Below are positions 21,901 through 34,727 of a stretch of 64,000 nt of DNA, piece by piece. Position 1 is the stretch's first letter; each line of letters starts with the position of its first letter. The stretch is taken from NCBI RefSeq assembly GCF_001680005.1, contig NC_033560.1:1119501-1183500 (forward strand). The letters are read 5' to 3'. Under the pieces are notes generated by a model that worked only from the letters and a program-made list of their open reading frames with translations, did not search any database and was not told where the DNA came from. The position numbers and the translations under genes are program-made. This stretch comes from Plasmodium coatneyi. Taxonomy: Eukaryota > Apicomplexa > Aconoidasida > Haemosporida > Plasmodiidae.

Positions 21901-24900
21901 GCATTTCACTTTAAGTTCACGTCGGAGAGGACCATTTTTCATTTTTTTGCCACGAAGAGAAAAAATGCTTACCTCCTTAAGAACAAACTGTATTTATGCA
22001 ACTTTGCTTCATTTTGCGATTTTCATATCCGTTCTGTTCCTTTGCGTTTTGAGTCCTTGAAGGGGGTGAGGGTGTACTCTCTTGCGGACCACGGGGGGGA
22101 AAAGAACATTGTAAGGGTGAGATCAACTGGTGGATGCAAACCGGATACCGTTGCAGGGAAGTCAGTAGGAAGGGAAGGAAGTTACACAAGGGGGGTTCAT
22201 CCGAAAGGTCTATCCCCCGCACTGACCCTGAGACACCAGTGCCAGCTGACCCAATCGGGACAGCTCAAAAGACACGGCGTGAAGAACAAGCACGTAATTG
22301 CATGTTACCTAGACAGGCTGGACCTGTACGTGCACGACTTCTTCCTCAACGTGGCTTACTACGCGTATTTGCATTTGTGGGCAGTGCAGAGGGGGGAGCT
22401 TAATCATGGAGGGAACAATCATCTCACGAAACGCCCACTCAGAAATGTCTTCCCATCCGAATCGGACCTTCTACATCTACGAAGAAACAACAACACCTTC
22501 TACAGATCCGTTACCAAGAAAATGTTAAGACTCTTCTTTTACTTTATCGCGAAGAGAATTACCTGCTCCTTTCTTTTTATGGAAAAGGGGGATATGCCTC
22601 AGGATCAGGGATTCCCCCTCGGGGCAGCGAGGAAGCATTTTAAGATCCAGATGAATTGCCTTGTCGTAAAGTTGAGGAGTCACCTTGTGAGCATCGAAAC
22701 GGTGAAGGAGTCTGGTGGACATATATGGAACGAAGCAATAAAAGAATTAGCAGACGTCGAAGATGAAAAGACTATCTCTGTGAAGGAACATGTGGTGGGA
22801 GACTCCCCCGGCGGAAAGGTACACAAACTTCCACCCATACGAAGGAACCTTTCCAAAAGAACATACCAAAAGAAAAAACGACCACCCGTAAAAAGATGCA
22901 CCCCCCGCAGTAGGCACAATTTCTACGTGTGTAAATTGAACTTTCACATGTATGTAAAGGAAACCACTGTAATGAGGTACATCGTGGGGGGGGCTGGAGT
23001 GAAAAAGGGGAAAACCCCCCCATGGGAGGAGAACCATTTGGGAAAATGTGATCATGTGGAGGATCGAACGGTTTCAAGGGCGGTCCCCCCCATTGGCCCA
23101 TTCCACCACGCATCGACGGAGGTGGTGAAAACCCAGCAGGCATATAACCCCCACATACGGAGCGTTACCCACGCAAGAACGAAAAAACCAAAGAGAAAAA
23201 ACGTCTTTGTAAAAGTTGAGAGAACAAATTTGATCCTTTCGGACCTACTCAACATGGTGATTCATTTGAACAGCCACAGGGTGCGAGTATCTTCACATGT
23301 GAACGTCTTGGATTCGTTAAGATGGTACATTGAAGCTATTAATGAAACATTTCAGAACCCGTTCTTTAGAACCCATTTTCCGATAGATAGATTGACGACT
23401 GATAGAAGCGCATCTGAAGAGGTGAGAGATTTTATAAAAAGGAGGAACAAGTATGCACATGGGGGGAGACTTACCATGGATGGACTCACCGTGGGAGAAG
23501 TCTACCCAATGGAAGAGAACGGAAGAAAGAACTTACCCATGTGGTACGAACCGAGTGGAACGCTCTTCCAAGTTAGGAAGGTACACATTGCTGTGAATAG
23601 GGTCACCTGGAGCTGCACCTACTTTGTGCGTCCACTTGGGGAGGAGGGCATCACCAAAAGGAGAGGTGCTGATTCTTCAGGTGAAGCAACTAACAAGGGG
23701 AAGCAAAGGAAAAAGAAGAAGGAAAAACTCCTACTGAAAACAAAAAAAGGGACATTCGTTTTTTCTCGTGCGTCTAATGGAACGACTCAGAGAAGACAAG
23801 TCCTACAAATGGTTTGTCTCGTGAAAAGTACACTTTGTGACGTCCGCTTGTTTTTGAAAGGGTCAGAGGATGGGAAGAAGTTTCTCATTTTTCAGTCTAA
23901 CTATCTGCACCTGGGAAGTCAAATAAGGTTTCAACTCCCCGTGAGGAAGGTGCATAGAAGAGGTTTACATATAGTTAGGAGGATCAGGCATAGAGCGGGT
24001 AAAAGGGGAGAGAGGCAAACCGATGAACCACCCAACTGTGCTCATCAAACGGATCCCCCATTCCCACGTTTGCTTTATCCTTCCATAACATGTTCGACAC
24101 GCAAAGGGAAAGCTCGGCTCCTCTTTAAGATGCTGAGATGCTTGAAGAGGAAAATAAAAACCCGCAGGAGAGATGCGTCCTGTTATTCTCCAACACGCGC
24201 TGCACGGGAACCGCACCAAGTGCATGTCAAAACGGTACTAAAATCGTACAGCAGAAAGGGGGAGAAGAGGGACGATGAATACGTTGGACGTAACTCCTCC
24301 TTCAACGTCCTCCTAAACGAGGAAAACGTCGTCTCGTTAGTTAATTTGTACGCTTGCGTGGTGGAGCTGGGTGCCAAGGCACAGCGTCTCCTTCGCAGGT
24401 ACGGCTTGGGTGGAAGTGGTAACGGCAGTGAATGCCGACACGGTAACCGTGGTGGAAGTGGACGTGATGCATGTGAGGGTCTAGCTGGTCGCACATGGCC
24501 CAGGATGAGAGGAAAGCGACTCGCTCCAATTATCCGAAGAGTGCACACCAATCAGAGGATGAAGAAGATGCGAACAGGTAACAGACCAGTGGTGGATCAA
24601 CAAAATGGCCCTTTTGTGAGGGAGAAGAAGACAACGCAGAAGAGGGGGATCCACCTGCCTAACGGAGGAGTGAACAAATGGGTCAATCAGAGGAATATCT
24701 ACCTGTCGACGCAGCGGAGTGCCTATTCCCCCCCACCTTCCCTTATAGATGCGCTGCTCAAATCCGTGAGTTTTAAACTAAAGAATATTTTTTTGCTGTT
24801 CCACACGGACAGAGAGAACGTCTTCCTGGGGACGTACGTAGGCGACCTCAAGGGGGAGCTCACAAAGAAGGAAAGTAGAAGAAGCAAACAAAAGAGGACG

Positions 24901-27900
24901 CACAATTTTAGGTACCTACATGAGTTGAAAGAACTGCTCCTATTCAGCAGCAACGACTATTTTGATCCCAAGGGGAAGGTGTACCTATTTGAAATGTTTA
25001 ACTCCTTGTCGAGGCGAAACTACCAAAATTGTATGAACATGTTCATATTTTTTTTAAAAAAAAAAAAAAAAAATTTTCAAGGGGGCAATTTGAAGAGGAG
25101 GATAAACACTGATGGGGGGGTGAATGCGATTAGTCTGGAATGCAAGAACGGGGTGCTTCTCACCAGGCGAAATATCCCAACTGAAGGGAGAAAAGTTGTC
25201 GACCAGGGAGGGAAAACAAAACGACGTATAGAACGATGTGCAGAACGATGTGTAGAACGATGTATAGAAGGATGTACTCCTGCACCAACTGAAGTGACAA
25301 CCGTTTTGAAGAGAGCACTTTCAAACAGGAAGGAGTTGCTTAAGGAGTACCTCACCAATGTTACCTACTACGAAAGGAAGTATACACAACAGGAGAGGAA
25401 GAATACCATCCTGTTTGTCAGGAGACGTGCACATTTCCGTGTTGAAAAAACAGTTGGTTGCATGTGGGGTGTGTTGGAGTCGATAGAAGAGAGAGCCAAA
25501 ATGGTTGCTACGAGGAAGGAGATTAACCAAAGTGGAAAAATGAGTGTGCATGTGAAGTATGCTCTGAAAGGAGACCATACGCTTAACATAACTGTAAAAC
25601 ATACGTATAGGGATGTTTGCTTCTTCCTCCCCATGAACACCCTTGTGCAGTTGCATAAAATTGTGAACACGTCGAAAATGTGGAAAGCATTTCATTTGTT
25701 GTCTGTTGGTAGAACCAGGCAAACGAAACGACCTGGTGAAGCAACCCATGGAAGGAGAAAGAAGCAACTTTTTCTTTCGTACCACTTTAAAATATTTGTT
25801 GCTAATTTGAACGTTCATTTGTTGTCTGCTTGTACCTACCTTATGGATAATGTTAAGGAGAGTGGAGAGGAGATCCTATACGATATGAGTCTCGTGAAGG
25901 AAAAAACGAGACGTGCCAACACAGGTGGACGCATCGAAGGTGCTAATAAAAGGAAAGCAACGAATGATAAGCATAAAAGGGAAGACAATCACAGAGTATA
26001 TAACCAGGAAAGGACGAACGAGCTGCATAGACGGAAGAAGGAAGCCTCTTCCACTGTGACACAGAAACGAAACAAAGGGAAGAATGAACACACTTATGTG
26101 AACACCCCCCCGGGAAAGCGCCATCCATCCTACTTAGGTGATGAAAAAACAGTGGAACGGAAAAATGTCTACTTGGTGAAGCAAAAAAAAAAAAAAAAAA
26201 AATCCTGATGGGATCGTGGGAAAAAGGGTATTCCTGTACGACTTGGTGGTCAACACGAGTGTGAAGGTAGACATTGAGAAAAAAAAAAGGAAAAGGAAGA
26301 GGGCCGTTCGAAGGGGTGACAACCATGTGCAGACGCAACGACGGAAGGAAAAGCAGTGGAAGCATACCCCTCACAGGGAAAGAGTAGAAAAGGGCACCCT
26401 CGTTGACGTCAACAAGACGCACTGTAATATAACTATGCAGCACCTCCGCGTTAAGTGCGGCCTCCTGCACGCCCCCCTAACTGCTCACAGTGCCATAAAT
26501 GTAATTCGGGTGGAAAAGGTAGATATCTCATCCAACCAGGGGAAGCACCACAAGGTGTACTTTAGCTTGGTGGGCGTCCGGAAATTTTATTTGCGGCGTT
26601 GTGGAGGAAGGCCATCCGATTATATGCAGAGGCAGATAAACGGGGGTGGTGATTCACCGAACATTAATGTGATCTGTTTACGAGAGTTCTGCCTTTACAA
26701 CGTCGTGGAGTTCATGAACATCCTGTGCTTCTTCACGCAAGTCAATTACATGCTTAACCGGGGAGAGTCTTTACACGTGAAGTCGGGAAACAAAGACAGG
26801 AAGAACCTCACCCCCAAAGTTTTAACACCAAGTTTCGCAGCCCTGAATGGGAATCACTTATCAGAAGAGGGTACCAGCACGTTGAAGCAAAGTGGTTCCT
26901 TCTCATTCGTCTCAAGGAGGAATAGTACCAAGCGGGGCGTGACGACCCCCCTCAGTAGTAACTCCTTCTCTAATTTCGCACTACCAGGGAGGGGTAATCC
27001 AAATGGTGGAACCGCAAGGGGGAGACACGCTCCCGTCCAGGTGAATGACGAGAGGAAAGTGATCACAGGGCTTATTACTCCTCAGACAAGGGATAACCAC
27101 TTAAAGAATACCGAAGCTGATTCGAACGGGAAAAAAATAGATGTGCAGGAAAAAGTACTCTTGACGAAAAATTGTGCAAGCCTAATTGTGAGCAGAGTAT
27201 CCATATGCGTGAACAACAACGACCTGCTGATTTGGAAGTTTCTTGTGGAAGATTTAGAGAACCTAGGGAGGAAGCTGCGGGGGGGGAAGGTCTACACGTG
27301 CAGGTACAGCTACCGGGGGGTGATGATCTCGTCCAAGTTCCGCAAGGGAAAACGCGGCAATAAGGGTGGCAATAAGGGTGGCATTAAGAATGGCAGTAAG
27401 GGTGGTAGTAAGGGTGATAGTCAGCGTGGTAATAACCCCCCTTGGAAGATGCTTGGCAGGCCGCTCACACGAACGACAAACAAGCTGCATATAAACGTGG
27501 ACCTGATGAAGGTGTCCTTCCTAACGTTGGGGTACCTGCACGAACTGTTCTGCATAAACAGCGTGAATAACCAACTAACCCTGAGAAGTAGATACCGAAA
27601 GGGGAAGATCAAAAAGACAGAAGTGGCCCTGAACATGAAGCAGATGAATGCACTCTGCATAGACGTAACACATTTTAGCAACTTCCTGTTTAAAAACGCC
27701 AGGAGAATTCCCCTCGTGGATTCTTTCGACCTTTCAGTGCATTACAACATGGATGAGAAGAAAAAAAAAAAGCTTTGGGTGTATGTAAAAAATGACGTGC
27801 ACATATATATAGGGAGAGGGATAGTAAACTTCCTCTTCCTTTTCAGGCAGCATTTTATTCATTCGCATTTTGCCTACCATGAGTGTCTACTTTGCAGTCA

Positions 27901-30900
27901 GGTGAGTAACGAGAAGATGCGAACGATTAGAGATTTGCGCAATTTTGTTTCCTTCCAGAATAAGTTTAACAAGGAATTCGTTATGGTCAAAAATTACACT
28001 CCTTACAACTTGGCCTACGAGTATGAGCAGAATGTTGGGTTGGTGAAGAGGCATCAGGACAGCGTCATTGTGTGTGCGAATTTGTTTTTCCTCCTCATTT
28101 ACAGTGTGGAGGATTCCAATTTGAGGAAGAAAATTTTTCTAAAAGGGAGGAATTACCTCTCGGGGGGAAGCCACCACAATGCTGATCGGTATGGACCCCA
28201 CTTTGGACAGCCCTACAGACACCAACGCGGGAAGCAGGACCCACTCCATAAGAAGACACTGAATGAGAAAAACTACCTACACATTGATGTGGGCATTTAT
28301 GACAATAAAAAGTGTATCTACGTTTATCCCTATTTTTTTGTAAACGTCCTGTTCGATGAGTACCTGAAGCGGGATGCCTCCACCATGACCACGAACGATC
28401 CATCCAATATAGGGAAAAGAAAAAAAAAAAAATTTCTCCATTTGAAGTTAAAGTTTATTAAGGCTAACATGATTAACACGTGCGTGGTGAAGGACAACCA
28501 GACCGCCTTCAGCATCCCCTTCCATTTTATGAAGCAGTGCGAATTTATACAACTCGTCGTGAAGATGCAGAATGATAAGCTATACGTGAGTAACAAAATG
28601 AAGTTCTCTCAATTTTTGAAACTGAGGAGGTATGTCTTTCGGGACATTCACGATAGCGTTCATGTGCTCTATTGCAGTTTCTTCTTCTTGGTGAAGAAGC
28701 GTGCACACCGCGTGGGGAGGATAAAGGTACAAGGGGGAGAAGGAAAAGGCGTGCACCTTGATCAGGCACACTTGCAGAGGGATGACTCAGTGCACCCCCG
28801 CAATCGAACCGACGCAGAAGAAGCCAAGTACTCCAAAATATTTAGTGTCGTGCGAATTTTAGAAAAAAACGTGCACGTCCTATCTATACAAAATAGCATG
28901 AAACTAATTAACCTAACTCCATTTAACATAAATGTCCTATTAAAGAGAGAAAAGGGAAGAATAAAAACGTACAGTTTACGCAGCTTCGATTGTGTGAATG
29001 TGTACCACTTTTGCTTCCTTGACAATCTTATACTCAACTTTAGTCTGTCCTTCTATCGCCAATGGATAAAGTTTTTGCGAATAAACAATGAGGCATATTT
29101 TGCACGTGCGGAAGTGAAACAGGATTTATTCGTGGCTACAAATGGGGGGGTTGTTGGACAAACGAGAACCACTCCCGATAATGACAGCGAAACGGAACAC
29201 CATACAAATGTGAAAGCTCTCCCAAAAATTATCTTCTTCGATATTGTCAAATTTCACGGCCTCTACTTTGTTGTCTACATATACATGCACGAACAGAACT
29301 ACAACATAGCCATAGTAAGTAAGCACAACGTTATGAACTACACGAGAAACGTGCTGCAGTACTACCTGTTGAACGACGAGGAGAATTGTCTAGACGACCT
29401 CAACTTCCAATGCGAGGTTAAGAAGTACAGTTTGAAGGAAACATACACTCAGATGAAGGAAGATGTGCTTGTGCTTTCCCCCGTTATGGAAAGGAGGGTC
29501 TTCACAATCGACAAGGATATTTTAAAAATTGAAGAAAAAAAAAAAAAAATGGAAAAGGAAGAAAAAGAGGGCAATGAACACTGTATTAAAAACTACTGTT
29601 TTAACCACCGGTTTGCCCTAAACAGTTACAACAAAACGATGAGCAACGACTCAGTCTCCTACGAAATAAATAAGTCCTACACCAAGGTGATACAGCTGAA
29701 CGAGGAATACGTGACTGTGCGTGTGCACCACCTGCACTTCCACCACTTTGGCATTTCTTTTATTCAATTTTTTCCCTACCTCGTTCTGGTCAACCTTACG
29801 AAGTACGTCTTCGAGGTGAAGTCCAAGCCGCCCGACGCGCTGGAGAAGGCGCAGCAACGAAAGCGGCAGCAAATATACGACTCGAACGAAAGCGACGATC
29901 TCAATTTCAGCGAACATTCCTGTTTTTCCCCTACCAGTGAAGACGACTCAGGGTTCGACCTGGGGGAAGAAACCAAACCAAGCGGGAAAAGCGTATCACG
30001 TGGGGAAAGCGTACCAAGTGATCATTATGAAGGAAGCAGCTACCTGGGTAGAATTGCCGCCCTCTTTGATGAAGAAAAGGTGGAAAGTAAACACCCTGAC
30101 CGGACGAACCTATTGGATAGCATGAGTGTGCAGGAGCTAAACATAAAGAACAAAAGTGCATGGGATTTTGTAAGTTTTAAAATAAGGCAACAGGAAGGGG
30201 AAGGAGGTGAAGTACTGCCCGACCAAGTGGTACCGGTGGAAGAACAACAGAACGAACTGGAACGGAACGTCCTGATCAAATCCACAGTTAACCGCCCAGA
30301 AAGCGCCAAACTTGTGAACTACACGCAAGCGCTGAAAGTGTTAACCCGGAAGAGTCAGGAAAAGAGGGGAGAACCCCGAGTAGGGAAGACCAAACACGTA
30401 AGGGGGAAGTATATAAAAATCCACAAGAACTGTGCTACCTACTTTTACACGTACAAGTATGCACAAATCTACACGAAGAACAACCAACACCTTACCGTGG
30501 TGAAGGAGAAGCTCTTTCATATCTTCACCATAGAGAAGGAAAAAACGTATTACATTTTTATTAGGAGAATTCCACTCGTGTCGGGGCAGCTACAGGGGGA
30601 GAGCAGTATGCCAAATAATGGAATCCCCCCGAAGAGTGAAAATCCGGCAAGGCAAAGAATGAACAGGTGTAATAATAATGATGTTGATACAAATGATATG
30701 GGGTGCACTTCTGAGGAAGGGGAGGAGCCCCCCATGGAGGATGAACCAAAAGGGGAGGATGCACCCAATCGGGAGGATGCACCCAATCGGGAGGATGCAC
30801 CGAATGGGGAGAATGCCCCCCTTGGAACACTCCCGTCAGCGGAATATGAGCGCTCTCTCCACGAGTATAACCGCTTGAAAAAAATGAACATCGACCTTGT

Positions 30901-33900
30901 TACCTTCACGAGGAAGAACACAATGAGAAGAATTTTCAAAAGGTATAAGGAGAAAATAAACGAACAGGTGAATAAAAAAGGGAGGATCCAGATTTACAAC
31001 AATTTGGACGTCCCCTTTTTTATCAACCCAGCAGAAAGTAGACACCTATTTTTTGTAAAGAAGAAGTACATCCATTTCAAAGATGAGAAATGTATTTTTT
31101 TTTTTTTTCCAAAATTCATCCTAGTGAATAGGACGTTACAATTGTTACTAAAGCTGGGAGATGACACGTCAGTGAGAAAATACCAATCGGTTAGGAACTA
31201 CCTCCACTTGGTGAAGACTGAACAGATGGATACAAATTTCCACGTGATGAAATTCTCCCTAATTTGTAACCTCATTTCGTCCTTCTCCTTTTCCTTCTTC
31301 CTACTCAAGAGGAGGAAAGTTAGGACTGTTAGCCCCTCCATTGGGGAAACCCAATTCGTGTACTACGAACTGTACCTTGTGAAGCACCACTGCGATATTG
31401 TGCTGAATAAAAATAACGACGTCAACATTATTGTGAATGGATCTAGGGAGTCCCAATTTGTGAAGAACGTTTTCTCACTAGACTACTGTTTCCACTTCCT
31501 AAAGTGGCAAAATAACATAATAGGGGAACCAACAGTGACGTCATCCAACCGGCATTACACGAATGTGACACTCCCCCGAAAAGAAGACACAAAAGGGGTC
31601 ATCTACATAAACAACCTCTACGGACTGAACGAAAATGACCTAGTCAATGTGAAAATATTTATTAAAAGCGTTAGTCTGCTACTAACCTTCGAGGACGTAT
31701 CGAGGGAGGCCATTACCCTTGTGAATATGAACCAGAGAATTCACTTTAGTAAAATATTCTTCAATTTTTATACCTTCCAGTGTTTGAATAGGAAGTCCCT
31801 TGCGAGGAGGAAACGATGCATAGGGTTCTGTGAGGTGCGAAGAACCCGGAAGGAGCGGCAACCGAAGGAGCGGCAACCGAAGGAACGACATCGATGGGGG
31901 GTGCGCCCACCCCGACGGAACGAATTGGTGGATGAGAATTCCTCCCCAAGTCCGACCAACAATAATAACCGTAACGGCGTCGTAGCATTGTCCAACTGGA
32001 GTGCTAACCCAACAAAGGGGGAACCAAACAGGCAGTGCTCCAATATAGTTGCCCTGGAGGAATCATCGTCTACCCCTTTGTCCGACGAGCCGAACGAATG
32101 GGGAGAGAAGAACCCACAAATGAGAAGCAGCCGCATCGTGAGGAAGCTACTCAGGAGAGGCAGACCAGAATATCTAACAACCATGAAGACAGATACGACT
32201 ATCCGTATGGCAGGAAAAACACATACACTGTTAAGAAGAAAAAATAATATTTCAAAGATTTACAATGTGTATAGATTATTCAAGAGCAAGTTGTATTGCC
32301 AGTACTCCTCCCACTTGTTCTATAATTACGTGAAGAACATCCATTTGTACAAGCAACTGTTTGGCTTGTTAAAAAGCAACGTCCATGTGGTGAGCATGAG
32401 CTTTTCTGATTTTTACGAGAGGGTACTAATCCTAATAGATAACATACGTGTGAGTAAGGAAGACGAGGGGGTGGAGAAGAAAACCTTTGAACGAAACAGC
32501 CACACCATTCTTACCAAGTACAATGATGAGGAAACTTTTGTCAGCGTTAATATCGACCTTCTAAAACAGAGGGTTATGAAATACAAGCATATTTATAACA
32601 GTTTGAATATTGTGCATGCTTGTTGTCACTTGGAGAGGGAACGCAGACAGAAGAAGAGGCGCATAAAAAGACATACCATCCAGTGGGTTATGCCCCCAAA
32701 GGAGTCCTCGACGAACAGGGGGAGGAGAGTGACGACCCACTTAGCGGAAGAGACGCACACAAGAAGAGTCACCTTTTCCGAAAGGAACGCTGCACGTATT
32801 GCCAGGTCGAAAAGCTTTGCCACGAATAGGGCACACGCGCTACTGTACAGTGCGTACTATTTTTATAAGAGGGGGAAGGACTCCCGTCGAGGCTCCCTCG
32901 ATAGTGACGCCGCCAATCGTGGTGATGATGCCAACCGTGGTGATGCAACTAACTACGGTGCGCTGACACACCAAATAGACAACCTCGTCCAGTTCATCGA
33001 GCAGATCAAGAAGCAGAAGCCGCACAAGAGACGAAGCGAAATCATAAAAAATTTATCCATCGAAATTGCAAGTCTGAGCCTGACCCTGGACTATAACTAC
33101 TTTGCTAATATCTTGCCTCTTTGTTATGAGTATGTGTGTACGCAGTTGCGTCAGTATAGGTTTTACGGCGCTGAGGAGGGTGCACATGCAGCAGGGATGG
33201 GCAACCAAGCCAACCATGCCAACCGTGCCAACCACAGTAACCATTCCAGCTATCGGGACAACGCCCTGCAGATGCTCCTGCGCGACGCGGAAAGACTGAA
33301 CAAATTTGAACCATTCGCCTACTCGCGCAGTCTGTATATACCCACCAGCGAAAGGAAAAAAAACTTCCTCCTGTACATATATAACCTGGATATAAAAAAA
33401 ACGAAGATCTACATAAACGTAAATTATCTGCTCAAGTTATTGTTGACAAAAAATTTCCTCATGAATATATCAGCCATAAAAATCAAAAATAAAAAAAAAA
33501 AAAAAATACAATATATTTTAAAAAAAATAAAAAAAATATATTTCTACAATTACATCAGCATTTTTTTTTATCTTCTCAAAAATATAAATATATCAGAACA
33601 TTCATCATCCGCGACGTTGAATTTGTTGTCTTTTGTGGAAAGTATTTTAAAAAACAACTTGCAGTTACTGAGCCCGTTAAACAACTTGTACAGCATTGTT
33701 GTTACGTTGAAACACAAGTGTGAGCATCAATTGGAACATAGCAGTAAAGCGGGTAGGAGTATTAACGGGGATACAAGCTACTCATTAAATAAACACATCA
33801 ATCCTTTTTTCAACTTTGAAGCCAGTAGGGGACTCTTAATTTCGTCCAGACATTATTATGAGTATTATTCGCAGCAGGGAGAAAACAGAACCAGTGCCTA

Positions 33901-34330
33901 CTTGAAAAATTTTTTCTCCTTCAATTACGGAACCTTTTTTGGGAAAAGTGTTTTTACAAGTCCCTTTTCGAAGGAGCAACAACAGCGTAGCGGCACTGCC
34001 GTGCGGAGGACACTCCTGGACGTGCTCAGCCCAGGCACCCCAGGGGAGGATGATGAACTACTACATCGTCCTACTGAACCAGCAACTAGTGGCATCCCCC
34101 TAAGGAGTAAATCCCACACGGCGGAAGGAGACGACAAACAGGCACGTGCACTTGAACGGGCGCGCCGTATCCCACGAGGAACCCCCCAAGGGGAAGCCGA
34201 ACCAGGACACACGCAAGAGGAAGCTAACCGCCCGAAGCGTAAAAAGAAGAAAATGAAGAGGAAAAAAAAACGAGACATTCAAAATATAACGCATATATCC
34301 TTTACGCATAACCTAAACATAAGGAAGTAA
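18955..34330 (+). CDS. Giant VPS13-like bridge lipid-transfer protein, reading frame broken at a poly(A) run
   Basis: Two abutting frames, 18955-26208 and one open from before 26183 to 34330, together give about 5,120 aa. They differ by one register, and the only place the two can be joined is the A20 run at 26183-26202. The start resembles chorein_N: an amphipathic helix, then FYVGRVELDWGIPSS and a strand VFVSVRL. A hydrophobic segment (FPVVVLLLAILYLNVF, ~aa 190-205) is inserted. Later, beta-strands carry a repeated Asn-x-Thr motif typical of the VPS13 adaptor-binding region: NYTPYNLAYEYE (~nt 27993), LINLTPFNINVLLK (~28905), LVNLTKYVFEVK (~29780) and LVNRTLQLLLKLGD (~31120). VPS13 proteins carry lipids between membranes at contact sites. 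Low-complexity basic inserts and short tandem repeats interrupt the fold, as usual in Plasmodium. The family call is an inference from pattern. Confidence 0.75.
26183..26202. other. A20 homopolymer at the frame change in the VPS13-like gene
   Basis: Upstream frame 1 reads VYLVKQ and lysines, then stops just after the run. Frame 2 is open through the run and continues NPDGIVGKRVFLYDLVV. Loss of one A, or addition of two, would join them. An error in assembly, a real strain indel, or slippage are all possible; an intron is unlikely because no pyrimidine-rich acceptor lies nearby. Confidence 0.85.
27355..27430 (+). repeat. Short in-frame tandem repeat (GGN/K-rich) in the VPS13-like gene
   Basis: Imperfect 12-bp units (like AAGGGTGGCAAT) repeat about six times and encode NKGGNKGGIKNGSKGGSKG. 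This is a typical Plasmodium low-complexity insertion between structured strands and is likely to vary in copy number. Confidence 0.8.
30757..30815 (+). repeat. 18-bp coding repeat (EDAPNR) in the VPS13-like gene
   Basis: Three to four near-identical 18-bp units encode EDAPNREDAPNREDAPNGE within an acidic spacer. I expect length polymorphism between isolates. Confidence 0.85.
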
Positions 34331-34430
34331 CTTGGGGGGAGGGGAAAAAAAAAAAAAAAAAAAAAAAAATAGCTAGCCAGTTTTGTTACATTGGTGTAAC
34401 ATTCTTCACAAAGGAACAAAACTGGCTAGC

Positions 34431-34461
<31 letters not shown>

Positions 34462-34727
34462 GTACATATGTAACAGTTTCACACCTGCATAAGGCACATT
34501 TCGTTCCTTTTATCTGTCCTTTTTTTTTTTCTTTTCAACTTTGTTGCAAATGCTACCGCATTGTTCGATTTGAAGACAAGACATGGTTTTGTTGATGAGG
34601 CACCTTTGGCCATCTGAATTTGTTCCCCACAAGTGGGCACACACATGGGTGTACTTACATTTCCGAGAGGGTACCCATTTGTAAAAAAATTGTCCCTCCG
34701 CACGTATGCACATATGGGGAGGCATGA
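34331..34727. other. Convergent intergenic region, 0.4 kb
   Basis: It separates the 3' ends of the VPS13-like and MEMO1-like genes. Apart from the inverted repeat listed separately, it contains only AT-rich sequence, with nothing coding. Confidence 0.6.
34345..34461. repeat. Perfect long inverted repeat flanked by A25/T29
   Basis: The left arm is A25 followed by TAGCTAGCCAGTTTTGTT (34345-34387). The right arm is its exact reverse complement followed by T29 (34415-34461). The paired arms are 43 bp with a 27-base loop, and the loop edge itself contains GTTAC..GTAAC. It starts 15 bases after the stop codon of the VPS13-like gene, so a hairpin would form in its 3'UTR if transcribed. I see no open frame or target-site duplication that would make it a transposon. 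Confidence 0.9.

Noticed and set aside
26216..34330. A separate gene starting at 26216
   Set aside because: The apparent start is GTG, the frame is open upstream into the poly(A) run, and there is no intergenic spacer or promoter-like DNA. It is better read as the second part of the VPS13-like protein.
34345..34461. Inverted repeat as a transposable element
   Set aside because: No coding sequence, no target-site duplication and a loop of only 27 bases.
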